Positions 1 to 10,573 of a stretch of 41,890 bases of DNA are shown here, one piece after another (the first letter of the stretch is position 1; each line of letters opens with the position of its first letter). A program made the position numbers and the translations under genes. The notes below the pieces were generated by a model. The model did no database searches. It saw nothing but the letters and a program-made list of their open reading frames with translations, and was not told the origin of the DNA. Source of the stretch: Neisseria meningitidis (GTDB lineage: Bacteria; Pseudomonadota; Gammaproteobacteria; Burkholderiales; Neisseriaceae); assembly GCA_923184405.1 (NCBI GenBank), contig OV299793.1, positions 51,828-93,717 on the forward strand, in the 5' to 3' direction.

Positions 1-719
1 TAGTTACGTATTGCTATCTAAAATTCAAAAAAAAAATTTAAAAAATTCACCTTTAAACAAACAAACCTAAACTGGCAATGAACATATAATGCAAATGTAA
101 AGGAAATGGAAAGAACTGGTATGCAGCGATGGATGTTTTCTCCTAGTGCCTTATCATCACTGCTCTGCGCCTATTATTCTGGGCTTCTTGCTACCTGTGG
201 AACACGCCAAAACATCCCAGTAACGTATCACAAGCGATATCTTCATTGTAAGTACGATATGATTTCTGAATGTAATTATGCAAAATGCTTTACATGTGGT
301 AAAATTACTGGCATTTCAAGTCGACTTATTCATATAATCAATTCACGCAAAAAAGCTTAATCAGACCCCAAGCTATCCGTTCAATTAATATATTCGACAG
401 CCAAAAAAAACGTAACCATTCATTCAATAATACCGACATGAACCCCTTACCACAAAAAACGGTTGCTAAACAGCTTTCCACGCTAAGACTCACCTGCCGC
501 ACTACGGCAAGGGTTACAGGTTCAGATAACTTGTAAACCTTTGACCGAGTCCTAGCTTCTACGCCCTTAATTGTGATTAATACTGGTACCAACCAACAAA
601 AGAAAGCCAACATATTCTACCAAGACTAACATAAAGAACCTTAGCTCCAAACTGTTCTTCTGAACTTTGAGCTACAAAACCCATATTTAAGCCTTCAATC
701 CATTTCCAGTTTTATGGCA
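1..719. other. Degraded, AT-rich segment; probable 5' part of pilC
   Basis: I see no trustworthy gene here. PilC proteins are about 1,040 residues, so a full gene ending at 3345 should start somewhere around positions 110-220, inside this stretch. An open frame beginning at 106 has a faintly signal-peptide-like hydrophobic run, but no clear PilC N-terminus and no poly-G tract, which normally sits in the pilC signal-peptide codons and drives phase variation. Either the sequence is very poor here or this is unrelated DNA. Confidence 0.35.
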
Positions 720-3345
720 AAAAAGACGAAAAAGACGGCAAGCTGAATATATACTGATGAGACTATAAAGCCTGCCAAAAGTCGATCCATTTGACAAAGA
801 ACAAGATTATCCTTGACTGGGCATAGCCTGGCAACCTGAGCGGAGAGAGCACACGCGAAATCAAAGAAATTCAAGAAATTTGATACACTTTATTTGAGCC
901 ACTGGTAAGTAACGCAGAAAAATGGTAGACAAGCCAACACAAAGACAAAAACCTCGTCTATACGACAGGCGATGGCCGTAATAATAATAAACCCATCAGG
1001 ACAAACACCACGACGTCGCCTTTTATCTGAACGCCAAACTGCAACTGCTGGACAAAAAACAAATCAAAAATATCACGCAAGGTAGTCAATTATGTGTCTT
1101 GAAACGCGCATCGAGCCGACGGACGCGTGGAAGAATAAGAGACATCTCGTTATTAATGCTGATTGGAAGTTCAAAGATAACGGAACAGTCAGCGTCAAAC
1201 TCAAATTGCCGGAAGTCAAAGCAGGCTGCTGCATCAATAAACCGAACCCCAATAAAAACAGCAAAGCCTTTCACCAAGCACTGACTGCCCCCGCGCTGTG
1301 GTTCGGAGCTGGGCAAAATGGTAAGGCGGAGATGTATTCCGCTTCGGTTTCTACCTACCCCGACAGTTCGAGCAGCCGCATCTTCATTCAAAATCTGAAA
1401 GAAAACTGACCCCGGCAGACCCGGCCGCTATTCCCTCAATCACTTGAATGAGGCGCAGATTAAAAGTAAAGAGCCGACTTTCACAAGTCGGCAAACAATC
1501 ATCCGATTGGATGGCGGCGTACAGCAGATCAAACTGGGTAAAAACAATGAGGTCGCTGGATTTAATGGAAACAGCAACAACGACACTTTCGGCATTGTTA
1601 GGAACATAGCTTCAAGCCTAATGACGACGAGTGGAGCGAAATGCTGCTGCCTTGGACGGTTCGTGCTTTCAATGATGACGGTCGATTTAACACAGTCAAC
1701 AAAGAAGAAAACAACGGCAAGCCAAAATACAGCCAAAGATACCGCATCCGCGAAAACGGCAAGAACGAGCGTGATTTGGGCGACATCGTCAACAGCCCCA
1801 TCGTGGCGGTCGGCGGGTATTTGGCAACTTCCGCCAACGACGGGATGGTGCATATCTTCAAACAAAGCGGCGGGGACAAGCGCGGCTACAATCTGAAGCT
1901 CAGTTATATCCCTGGTACGATGCCGCGCAAGAATATTGAAAGAAACGATCTCAACCCTTGCCAAAGAGCTGCGCGCCTTTGCCGCAAAAAGCTATGTGGG
2001 CGACCGCTACGGCGTGGACGGCGGCTTTGTTTTGCGCCAAGTCAAATTGAAAGGGCAACACCGCGTGTTTATGTACGGCGCAATGGGCTTTGGCGGCAGA
2101 GGCGCGTATGCCTTGGATTTGACCAAAGCCGACAGCAATGACCCGACAAAAGCCTCTTTGTTTGATGTAAAAAACGGCAATAATGGCAATGGAATAACGG
2201 CAATAATCGCGTGGAATTAGGCTACACCGTCGGCACGCCGCAAATCGGCAAAACCCACGACGGCAAATACGCCGCTTCCTCGCCTCTGGTTATGCGACTA
2301 AAGACACTAACAACGGCGAGAATAAAACCACGCTGTATGTGTATGATTTGGAAAGCGCAGCGGTACGCGGATTAAAAAAATCGATGTACCCGGCGGCAAG
2401 GGCGGGCTTTCGTCCCCACGCTGGTGGATAAAGATTTGACGGCACGGTCGATATCGCCTATGCCAACGATCGCGGCGGCAAGATGTACCGCTTTGATTTG
2501 AAAGACTGGTCTGTACGCACTATTTTCCAAGGCACGAAGCCGATTACTTCCGCGCCCGCCATTTCCCAACTGAAAGACAAACGCGTGGTCATCTTCGGCA
2601 CGGGCAGTGATTTGAGTGAGGAAGATGTTGATAATAATGATATACAATCCATTTACGGTATTTTTGACGACGATACAGACGACGGGTACTGCAAACTACA
2701 GCGGTACGGGAAGCGGGCTGCTCGAGCAAGTGCTTAAGCAGGAGGGTAAAACCTTATTCCTGACCGATTATAAGCGATCCGACGGCTCGGGCAACAAGGG
2801 CTGGGTAGTGAAGTTGAAGGACGGACAGCGCGTTACCGTCAAACCGACCGTGGTATTGCGTACCGCCTTTGTAACCATCCATAAATATACGGGTATGACA
2901 AATGCGGCGCGGAAACCGCCATTTTGGGCATCAATACCGCTGACGGCGGCAAGCTGACCAAGAAAAGCGCGCGCCCGATTGTGCCGGAAGCCAATCAGGC
3001 TGTCGCGCAATATTCCGGTCATAAGAAAACCGCCAGCGGCAAATCCATCCCTATAGGTTGTATGGAAAAGACAATGAAATCGTCTGCCCGAACGGATATG
3101 TTTACGACAAACCGGTTAATGTGCGTTATCCGGATGAAAAGAAAACAGACGGATTTTCAACAACGGCAGACGGCGATGCGGGCGGCAGCGGTATAGACCC
3201 CGCCAACAAGCGTTCCGGCAAAAACAACTGCTGCTTCTCCCAAAAAGGGGTGCGCACCCTGCTGATGAACGATTTGGACAGCTTGGAAATTACGGGACTG
3301 ATGTGCGGTATGAAACGAATCAGCTGGCGTGAAATCTTCTTCTGA
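720..3345 (+). pseudogene. pilC: pilC, type IV pilus tip-associated adhesin (PilC/PilY1 family), frame broken
   Basis: PilC is an outer-membrane and pilus-tip protein that controls pilus biogenesis and binds epithelial cells. Recognisable PilC residues appear from about 840, are clear from about 1160 (KLPEV, then GAGQNGKAE), and run to the diagnostic C-terminal ISWREIFF at 3345. Several stretches match the beta-propeller half of PilY1-like proteins, such as GDIVNSPIVAVGGYLATS near 1783 and TLFLTDYKRSDGSGNKGW near 2750. At least eight frame changes break the gene, for example near 1640, 1895, 2190, 2290, 2700, 2905 and 3060. A DUS-type hairpin follows directly. Neisseria usually carries two pilC loci, and I cannot say from sequence alone which one this is. 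The family assignment is secure; the broken state may be sequence error. Confidence 0.85.
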
Positions 3346-3354
3346 TTTGAAGCG

Positions 3355-3389
3355 AAAATGCCGTCCGAAGGTTTTCGGACGGCATTTTT
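3355..3389 (+). terminator. Rho-independent terminator of pilC from an inverted DUS-like pair
   Basis: A near-perfect hairpin has arms ATGCCGTCCGAA and TTCGGACGGCAT and is followed by a T run. The core is GCCGTCCGAA, one base off the canonical DUS GCCGTCTGAA on both arms, so pairing is kept. It starts 9 bases after the pilC stop codon. Confidence 0.85.
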
Positions 3390-3419
3390 GCGTTTTTCGG
3401 GAGGGGCGGGTTCGTAGAG

Positions 3420-4330
3420 GCGGGCTATAGGGTAGGCTTCAGCTCGCCAATCTCACCGAATGAATCAATTGCAATAACGCAATTAAATCCCTCGAACCGA
3501 TGAACTCATCTACCGCGCAGGCGGGAATCTAGACATTAAGATGCCTGCAACATTCACAGGTGACAAGAAACTTAAAATCTGGATTCCCACATCGTGGAAT
3601 GACGAGATGCAGAGTTTCAAAATTTAGTTCTGAATAGAAGAAGCTCTTCGAAATGACCTACTGAGTGCGCAGGAATGGACGAAGTACAGGTTAAGGAAAC
3701 TTAGAACAACTCAAACTGATCAAACAGGTTTCCCAATGACGCGAGAATGATGAAACTTTGAGTATTCCGGAATTTATCGGGAATGACAGAAACCGCCTAA
3801 AATTCATTCCTGCACAGGCGGGAATCTACACATATCAATGCTAAGACAATATATCCGAAATGACTGAAACTCAAAAGATTAGATTCTCACTTTCGTGGGA
3901 ATGACGGGATTGGAGATTGCAGCATTTATCGGGAAAAACAGAAACAGCAATACCGTCATTCCCGCGCAGGCGGGAATCTAGACCTTAGAACAACAGCAAT
4001 ATTCAAAGATTATCTGAAAGTCCAAGATTCTGGATTCCCACTTTCGTGGGAATGACGGAATTTTAGGTTTCTGATTTTGGTTTTCTGTTTTTGTGGCAAT
4101 GACGAAATTTTGAGATTTAAGAATTTATCGGAAAAAACAGAAACTGCTCCGCCGTCATTCCCGCGCAGGCGGGAATCTAGACCTTAGAACAACAGCAATA
4201 TTCAAAGATTATCTGAAAGTCTGAGATACTGGATTCCCACTATCATGCGAATGACGGAATCTACATTCGTGGGAATGACGGGACTCCAGGTTTCTGATTT
4301 TGGTTTTCTGTTTTCGTGGGAATGACGGAA
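3420..4330. repeat. Neisserial intergenic mosaic element: dRS3 array with RS spacers
   Basis: At least seven copies of the 20-bp dRS3 inverted repeat (ATTCCC-N8-GGGAAT) lie here: 3583-3600 (shortened), 3806-3825, 3883-3902, 3958-3977, 4034-4053, 4157-4176 and 4233-4252, plus half copies near 3517, 4266 and 4310. They alternate between the GCGCAGGC-centred type and the ACTTTCGT-centred type. A 45-bp spacer repeats almost exactly at 3978-4022 and 4177-4221. No gene is visible. Such arrays are recombination-prone and mark variable loci such as pilC in meningococci. dRS3 sites are also known targets for neisserial filamentous prophage integration, but no phage genes are present. Confidence 0.9.
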
Positions 4331-4447
4331 TGTAGATTCGTTAGAATGACGGTTCAGTTGCTACGCATTTACCCTGCGCAAAGCTTTATCCACTATCTTG
4401 CAACCTGTCTGACAATCTGCTCTCTCTTACAAAATGCCGAAACTTTT

Positions 4448-6596
4448 TCAGGCTGCGTTTTGGGGCTGCCTGTGCGGAATTTGTCGGTAGGCGCGGTAGT
4501 AGGGTTCGAGCTGCCGGGCGATGAGTTGGAGCTGTTGGAGGAGGATGTGGCTTTGTGTTCCGCTGCTGTAGGTGCGGAGGGTGACGAGTTCGCCGCGCAG
4601 TGTATCCAGTGCTGTCTGAAAGTCGTCGGGTTCGGTTTCGGGCAGGTGTTGGAAGATGTGGGCGGTGTGTTCGGCGGCGAGGTGGAACTGTGCAGTAAAG
4701 TCGGGGCTGCATTCTTCGTGCATTTCGCTGCGGTATGCGCCGAGGGCGGAGATGTAGCCGATCAGGGCGTAGCCAGTTTTGAGCAGGGTAAAGCCGGTTG
4801 CAGGCTGTCGGCGAACTTTGCGGGTTCGCTGCTCATGTCGGAAAGGGTGCTGCTGAGGGCGGCGGTGTGTTCGTGGGCGCGGCGGCGGGTGGCGCGGTAT
4901 CCGACGTCGTCGCTTGTTTCGCCGCTTTTGAGGCGTTCGGTGAGTTTTTCGAGATAGGCACCGTTGCTGCATACGGCAAGGGCGGCGGTGCGTTCGAGCG
5001 TGAGGTATTTCCAGTCTGGCCACAGGTAGCTGACTGCCGCCCAGGCAAGGGATGCGCCGATAATGGTGTCGATGATGCGTACGGGCATGGCGGCGTATAC
5101 GTCCAAACCTGCGAGGGAGAGGCTGGTCAGGGCTTGAATGGTAATGAAGAAGGTGGAGAAACTGTATTTGTAGGTGCGGGTCATGAAAAGAGGGTGGTAC
5201 TGGCGATGACAATCCAGAGTTTGGTTTCGACAGACGGGGTGAAGTAGGGGACGAGCGAGCCGACGATTACGCCGAGTACGGTGCTGGCGATGCGCTGGCG
5301 GACGCGGCTTTTGGTGGCGGTGTAGTTGGGTTGGCAGACGAAAAGGGCGGTCAGTAGTATCCAGTAGCCGAGGTTGAGGTTGAGGGCTTCGACGATGGTG
5401 CAGGCGGCGGCAACGACGAGGGACAGGCGGACGGCATGGCGGAATACGCCTGATTCGAGGTTTAGCTGAGGACGGATTGCCTGCCAGGTGTTTTTGAGGC
5501 TGCCGGTCTCTATGGCGGCGATGCGGGTGTCGCCCATGCGGTCGTTTTCCGCCTGCAGGCCGTTGTGCTGGAGTTGGCGGAATTGCTGGTCGACGCTGCC
5601 GAGGTTGTCGAGCAGGCGGCGGAGGTGGCGGATGTCGGGATTGTCGTTGCCGTCTGAAAGGAGGCGCAGCGATTGGCGGCAGCCTTCGATGGCGCGGCCG
5701 AGGCGTTTGCTGTAAACGTAGTCTTTGCTTGCGCGCAGGGCTTGGGCGGTGTTGCGGCAGGCTTGTCCTGCATTTCAAGCAGGCGGTGGATGCGGAAGAT
5801 GATGTCGGTGTTTTTGAATTTTTCGGACATTTCCTGATAATCGACGTGGGCGGAGCTGATGCGTTCGTGTATGTCTTGGGCGGCAAAGTAGTAACGCAGC
5901 ATTTTGGCGGTGCGCGGGTGGCGGTGTTTGCCGCGAAGGCGGTAAAACAGGGCGGAACGGCATTGGTTAGAAGGCGGTGATGACGCTGGTGTTGCTCATG
6001 GCGAGGTCGATGTGGCGGTTGCCTATCCATTCGGCTTCGTCGGGATCGAAAAAGTCGGCTTTAGCTTCGAGGTAGCTGCCGAGCGCTTCGTAGGCGTTGG
6101 CGACGTTTTCTTGAACGGGGCGGTGGGGCAGGATGATTTGGAAAAGGATGATGGCGGTGCTGTACAGTACGGTGCCGCATAAAATCATGAAGGGGTTGGT
6201 CAGCCAGTAGGTTTCGGGGGTGTAGGTAAGTGTGGTGTAGGTGGCGACGGCGAGTGCGCCGAAGGCGAAGGTGCGGTATTTCAGCCCGACCGCGCCTAAA
6301 ATGGTAAAGCCGAAGGTCATCAGGGTCATGGCGAGGATGAAGGGCAGCCCTGTGCCGAGGGTGCTTTGTGCCGTGAGCGAGGAGAGGGTGAACAGGGCGA
6401 CGGTGGTGATGATGTTTTTCAGCCGTCCGGTCAGGCGGTTGTCCAAATCGACAAGGCCATAAGCGATGATGCCGAGTACGAAGGGCATGGCGAGCTTGGG
6501 TTCGCCTAGCTGCCAGACGATGGAGGCGGCGGTAAAAACACTGGCGAAAACGGGAAGCGAGGTAATGAGCAGAGGCTTGAGGAGTGGGGTTTTCAT
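4448..6596 (-). pseudogene. FUSC/YccS-YhfK-family inner-membrane protein, frame broken
   Basis: A protein of about 716 residues can be read across four frame changes (near 5985, 5770, 5185 and 4790). It starts MKTPLLKPLLITSLP with a block of about six hydrophobic helices (residues 8-165), then a long charged helical segment containing YFAAQDIHERISSAHVDY. A second membrane block begins near residue 385 and includes YWILLTALFVCQPNY, a hallmark of this fusaric-acid-resistance/aromatic-acid-exporter-like fold, followed by a helical C-terminal tail ending RQPQNAA. The substrate is unknown; relatives are annotated as putative efflux proteins. The gene converges on pilC across the NIME array, and a Correia element sits 30 bp upstream of its start, so transcription may begin in that repeat. 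Confidence 0.8.
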
Positions 6597-6626
6597 GGTT
6601 TTACCGGTTTATTGTTATGAAGTGAA

Positions 6627-6781
6627 TATAGTGGATTAACAAAAACCAGTACGGCGTTGCCTCGCCTTAGCTGAAAGAGAACGATTCTCTAAGGTGCTGA
6701 AGCACCAAGTGAATCGGTTCCGTACTATTTGTGCTGTCTGCGGCTTCGTCGCCTTGTCCTGATTTTTGTTAATCCACTATA
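6627..6781. repeat. Full-length Correia repeat enclosed element (CREE)
   Basis: A 155-bp element is bounded by inverted TATAGTGGATT/AATCCACTATA ends. The inside has the typical core (CAGTACGGCGTTGCCTCGCC, later TGTCTGCGGCTTCGTCGCC) and the roughly 50-bp internal segment found only in the long class, which holds an IHF-type site in known copies. An extra half end (AATTTAATCCACTATA) sits at 6783-6798. CREEs can supply promoters and RNase III sites. This one lies between the FUSC-type gene and the pilU terminator. Confidence 0.92.
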
Positions 6782-6829
6782 AATTTAATCCACTATAAAG
6801 TGTAGCACATGAATGGGGCGGATAAAATC

Positions 6830-6868
6830 ATGCCGTCTGAAAACAGGGATGCGGTTTTCAGACGGCAT
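6830..6868 (-). terminator. Inverted DUS hairpin, terminator of pilTU
   Basis: The arms ATGCCGTCTGAAAAC and GTTTTCAGACGGCAT enclose a 9-base loop. It lies 13 bases past the pilU stop and carries two full 12-mer DUS in opposite orientation. Confidence 0.85.
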
Positions 6869-6881
6869 TAGGTTTTGCGGA

Positions 6882-8107
6882 TCAGGAAATGAGGTTGAGA
6901 CCGTTGACCCTGTCGTAAAGGAGTTCAGGCGTTTTGCCTTCTTTGTGCAGTTGGATGTGCAATCGCAGGTTGTTGGCGGAAACGGACTGGCGCAGGGCTT
7001 CTTCGTAACTGATGATGCCGTGACGGTACAGTTCGAAAAGGTTTTGATCCATCGTCTGCATTCCGTCGGTTTTGGCGGTTTCGATGATTTTACTGATGTT
7101 CATCAGGTCGCCCTTCAGGATGAAGTCTTGGATGGCGGGCGTGTTGATGAGCAAGTCGACAACCGCCGTCCTGCCCGTTTTGTCTTGTTTGAGGGCGAGG
7201 CGTTGGCAGATGATGCCGCTCAGGTTGAGGGCGATGTCGATCAGTATTTGGTTGTGCTGTTCTTTGGGGTAGAAGTTGAGTATGCGTTCGAGCGACTGCG
7301 GCGCGGTGTTGGCGTGGAGCGTAAAAATGCACAGGTGGCTGGCTTGGGCGAGCTGCATCGCGTATTCCATACTTTCCCTGCTGCGGACTTCGCCGATGCA
7401 GACCACGTCGGGGATTGGCGCATAGCGTTTTGTACCGCCGTCTGCCAGTTTATGGTGTCGACGCCGATTTCGCGCTGGGTAAAGATGCAGCGGCGCGGTT
7501 TGTAGATAAACTCAATCGGGTCTTCGATGGTAACGATATGGCTGGGCAGGGTTTTGTTGCGGTGTTCGAGCATAGTCGCCATCGTGGTGGATTTGCCCGA
7601 ACCAGTAGGCCCGACGATAATCAGCAGCCCGCGCGGTGCGACGGCGAGGTCTTTGAGTTTTTCGGGCAGGCCCAATTCCTGCATTTGCGGGATGACGTGG
7701 TTGATGCGCCGCAAAACCAAACCTGCGCTGCCTTGGCTGTGGTAGGCGTTGGCGCGGTAGCGCGTGCCGCTGCGCGACTGGACGGAGTAGTTGATTTCGC
7801 CGTCGCGCCGGAATATTTCCGATTGTTCGGCGTTCATCGTCGATGCGGCGATGGCGGCGGTTTCCTCGCCTGTCAGCGCCTTTTGCGGCTGCAGGGTTAA
7901 TGCGCTGTTGATTTTCAACGAGGGCGGGAATCCTTTGCTGATAAGGATGTCGGACGCGTTTTGTGCTTCTGCGGTTTCGCACAGGCGGTCGAGCAGCGGG
8001 TGGAAGTGTGCGCCGATTTCAGCCGGGGTTTCGGATCGGCTTTGTTTTTTTTGAGAATACACTTGAACCATTTCGTCCAAGATGTCGTGCAGGTTATCGG
8101 TATTCAT
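6882..8107 (-). pseudogene. pilU: pilU, PilT-paralogous type IV pilus ATPase, single frameshift
   Basis: PilU is a hexameric cytoplasmic ATPase of the secretion-ATPase superfamily that assists PilT in pilus retraction. The frame starts MNTDNLHDILDEMVQVY and rejoins a second frame at CIGEVRSRESMEYAM, ending in RVNGLNLIS, about 408 residues in total. Walker A is GPTGSGKSTT, followed by [11 protein letters not shown] (Asp box), LHANTAPQSLERI (His box) and the C-terminal DGMQTMDQNLFELY helix. The only lesion I see is one C missing from a C run near 7410, which turns SPDVVCIG into SPTWSAS. That is a typical homopolymer error, so the gene is probably intact in the organism. It lies downstream of pilT on the same strand with a 163-bp gap and ends at an inverted DUS. 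Confidence 0.88.
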
Positions 8108-8270
8108 CGTTAGCTTCTTTTCGGTTTAAGCCTTGCAGTTTGCGGCGGCAGGTTTCAACAGGAAGGCGGACGCTTCTTGTTCGGAAAGGTAGCCGGGCGG
8201 GATGCTGCGTCCCGCCCCGCGTGTTTGCGCCTTGTTTTCCCGCAGGTATGGCCGGAAGCGCGGTTGTGTG

Positions 8271-9312
8271 TCAGAAACTCATACTTTCGCTGTTTTGCGC
8301 GCGTCTGCGTGCGACTTCCGGTGCGATCAGCCCTTGGCGCACCAGCGATTGCAGCGATTGGTCCATTGTCTGCATACCGCTCGCCTGCCCGGTTTGCAGG
8401 ACGGAGTTAATCTGCGTGATTTTGTTTTCGCGGATGAGGTTGCGGACGGCGGGGTTGGCAATCAGGATTTCGTGCGAGGCGACACGGCCGTTGCCGTCGT
8501 GCGTTTTCAGCAGGTTTTGGGAGATGACGGCGGTCAGCGATTCGGACAGCATAGAGCGCACCATTTCTTTTTCTCCCGCCGGAATACGTCCACGATACGG
8601 TCGACGGTTTTGCTGCGCTGGTAGTGTGCAGCGTGCCGAAAACCAAGTGTCCGGTTCCGGCGGCGGTCAGTGCCAAGCCGATGGTTTCTGGGTCGCGCAT
8701 CTCGCCGACAAGGATAACGTCGGGGTCTTCGCGCAATGCGGAACGCAGCGCGTTGGCGAAGCTGAGGGTGTGCTGGTGCAGCTCGCGCTGGTTAATCAGG
8801 GATTTTTTGCTTTGGTGGACGAATTCGATCGGGTCTTCGATGGTCAGGATGTGTGCCGGCTAGGTTTCGTTGATGTAGTTGATCATCGCGGCAAGCGTGG
8901 TCGATTTGCCCGAACCAGTAGGGCCGGTAACCAATACCATGCCGCGCGGCGATTCTGCGATTTTTTGGAAAATGCTCGGGGCTTTCAATCCTTCCAGCGA
9001 TAAGACGGTGCTGGGAATGGTGCGGAATACGGCGGCGGGACCGCGGCAAATGTTGAAGGCGTTGACGCGGAATCGGGCGACGTTGGGCAGTTCGAACGAG
9101 AAGTCGACTTCCAAGTTTTGCTGGTAGATTTTCCGCTGGTGGTCGTTCATCACCGAAGTTACCATATTACCGACCTCTTCCGCGCTCATTTCGGGAAGGT
9201 TGATGCGCCGCATATCGCCGTGAACCCGAATCATAGGGGATATGCCCGAACTCAGGTGAAGGTCGGATGCTTTGTTTTTAGCGCCGAAAGCGAGTAAGTC
9301 GGTAATCTGCAT
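8271..9312 (-). pseudogene. pilT: pilT, type IV pilus retraction ATPase, frame broken
   Basis: PilT powers pilus retraction, and so twitching motility and DNA uptake. The product would be 347 residues from MQITDLLAFGAKNKASDLHL to AQNSESMSF. Walker A GPTGSGKST lies at residues 130-138, followed by [10 protein letters not shown], the [16 protein letters not shown]alker B region, FGTLHTT (His box) and SGMQTMDQSLQSLV near the C-terminus. Three lesions break it: a TAG at 8860-8862 where the family has Gln (CAG), a frame change near 8625, and loss of one C near 8575 (VFPAGEKEM). It is divergent from yggS across a 119-bp gap that should hold both promoters. Confidence 0.9.
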
Positions 9313-9431
9313 AATGCGGCTCTGTTTAGTATAATGTTTCGATTGGTTGGAATGGTTCTAACAACCTTGATTGTACCGCCCTGACTGGAGGGGTTTCAAC
9401 TGTTTAATCATTTTTAATTAGGGGATAATCT

Positions 9432-10118
9432 ATGACGGTGTTGCAAGAACGTTATCGGGAGGTGTCCGACCGTATTGGAAAATTGGTTCTGCAGGCGGGA
9501 AGGAATCCGCATTCCGTCAGCCTGATTGCCGTCGGTAAGACTTTCCCTTCAGACGGCATCCGCGAAGTTTACGCCGCCGGACAGCGTGATTTCGGCGAGA
9601 ACTATATTCAGGAGTGGTACGGCAAAACGGAAGAGTTGGCGGATTTGACCGACATCGTGTGGCACGTCATCGGCGATGTGCAGTCCAACAAAACCAAGTT
9701 TGTCGCCGAACGCGCGCATTGGGTGCATACCGTATGCCGTCTGAAGACCGCCGTCCGGCTGAGTGGGCAGCGTCATTCCTCAATACCGCCTTTGCAGGTG
9801 TGTATCGAGGTGAACATTGCAGGCGAGGCGGCAAAGCACGGTGTTGCTCCCGAAGAAGCGGTCGCGCTTGCGGTCGAAGTGGCGAAGTTGCCGAACATCG
9901 TCGTGCGCGGACTGATGTGCGTTGCCAAAGCCAACAGCAGTGAAACGGAGTTGAAAACCCAATTTCAAACGATGCAAAAACTGTTTGCCGACCTCAATAC
10001 GGCTGGCGTTAAGGCGGATGTGCTGTCTATGGGGATGTCGGACGATATGCCTGCCGCCATTGAGTGCGGTGCGACACATGTCCGTATCGGCAGTGCGATT
10101 TTCGGGAAAAGGAGATGA
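9432..10118 (+). CDS. yggS: YggS/PROSC-type PLP homeostasis protein
   Basis: An intact 228-residue frame encodes a small fold-type III alanine-racemase-like barrel that carries pyridoxal phosphate but has no known catalytic activity; it buffers PLP in the cytoplasm. The PLP lysine is K36 in LIAVGKTFPSDGI. Other signature segments are FGENYIQEW, GDVQSNK, LQVCIEVNIAGE and the phosphate-binding end LSMGMSDDMPAAIECG followed by VRIGSAIFG. A run AATTAGGGGATAATCT precedes the ATG. The stop overlaps the start of the following lipoprotein gene. A yggS-proC pair is common in bacteria, and proC follows here. Confidence 0.93.
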   Translation: MTVLQERYREVSDRIGKLVLQAGRNPHSVSLIAVGKTFPSDGIREVYAAGQRDFGENYIQEWYGKTEELADLTDIVWHVIGDVQSNKTKFVAERAHWVHTVCRLKTAVRLSGQRHSSIPPLQVCIEVNIAGEAAKHGVAPEEAVALAVEVAKLPNIVVRGLMCVAKANSSETELKTQFQTMQKLFADLNTAGVKADVLSMGMSDDMPAAIECGATHVRIGSAIFGKRR

Positions 10119-10525
10119 TGGAAATTCGGGCAATAAAATATACGGCAACAGCTGCGTTGCTTACCCTTACGGTTGCAGGCTGCCAGTTGGCGGGTTGGTA
10201 TGGATGTTCGTCCCTGTCCGGCTGGTGTAAGCCGAGTAAACTGGCTGCCATCGATTTTTGGGATATTGGCGGCGAGAGTCCGCCGTCTTTAGAGGACTAC
10301 GAGATACCGCTTTCAGACGGCAATCGTTCCGTCAGGGCAAAGGAATATGAATCCGCACAACAATCTTACTTTTACAGGAAAATAGGGAAGTTTGAAGCCT
10401 GCGGGTTGGATTGGCGTACGCGTGACGGCAAACCTTTGATTGAGACGTTCAAACAGGAAGGTTTTGATTGTTTGAAAAAGCAGTGGTTACGGCGCAACGG
10501 TCTGTCCGAGCGCGTCCGATGGTAA
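10115..10525 (+). CDS. Small putative lipoprotein of unknown function
   Basis: The 136-residue product starts MMEIRAIKYTATAALLTL and has a lipobox TVAGC at residues 20-24, so Cys24 would be lipidated after signal peptidase II cleavage. The mature part is hydrophilic with several further cysteines (CSSLSGWCK, EACGLDW, DCLKKQW) and no domain I recognise. Its ATG ATG start overlaps the yggS stop (ATGATGA), with GGAG at 10111 as the likely ribosome site, so the genes are probably translationally coupled. It lies between yggS and proC. Membrane anchoring is inferred from the lipobox only. Confidence 0.75.
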   Translation: MMEIRAIKYTATAALLTLTVAGCQLAGWYGCSSLSGWCKPSKLAAIDFWDIGGESPPSLEDYEIPLSDGNRSVRAKEYESAQQSYFYRKIGKFEACGLDWRTRDGKPLIETFKQEGFDCLKKQWLRRNGLSERVRW

Positions 10526-10573
10526 AAAATTGGGAATGAATTTAGTCAGGTAATTTTGAATAGGGTAGAAATA

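Noticed and set aside
3500..4330. Regularly spaced palindromes resembling a CRISPR array
   Set aside because: The units are dRS3 palindromes with the ATTCCC-N8-GGGAAT form, spacers are repeated rather than unique, and no cas genes are near.
4762..6030. Minus-strand frame of 422 codons rich in Pro, Arg and His
   Set aside because: It is mostly an out-of-frame reading of the FUSC-family gene; only its last part is in the true frame.
7963..9003. Long plus-strand open frame (346 codons) opposite pilT and pilU
   Set aside because: It is a shadow of two ATPase genes on the other strand; its residues are the low-complexity Arg/Ser/Phe mix of antisense GC-rich DNA.
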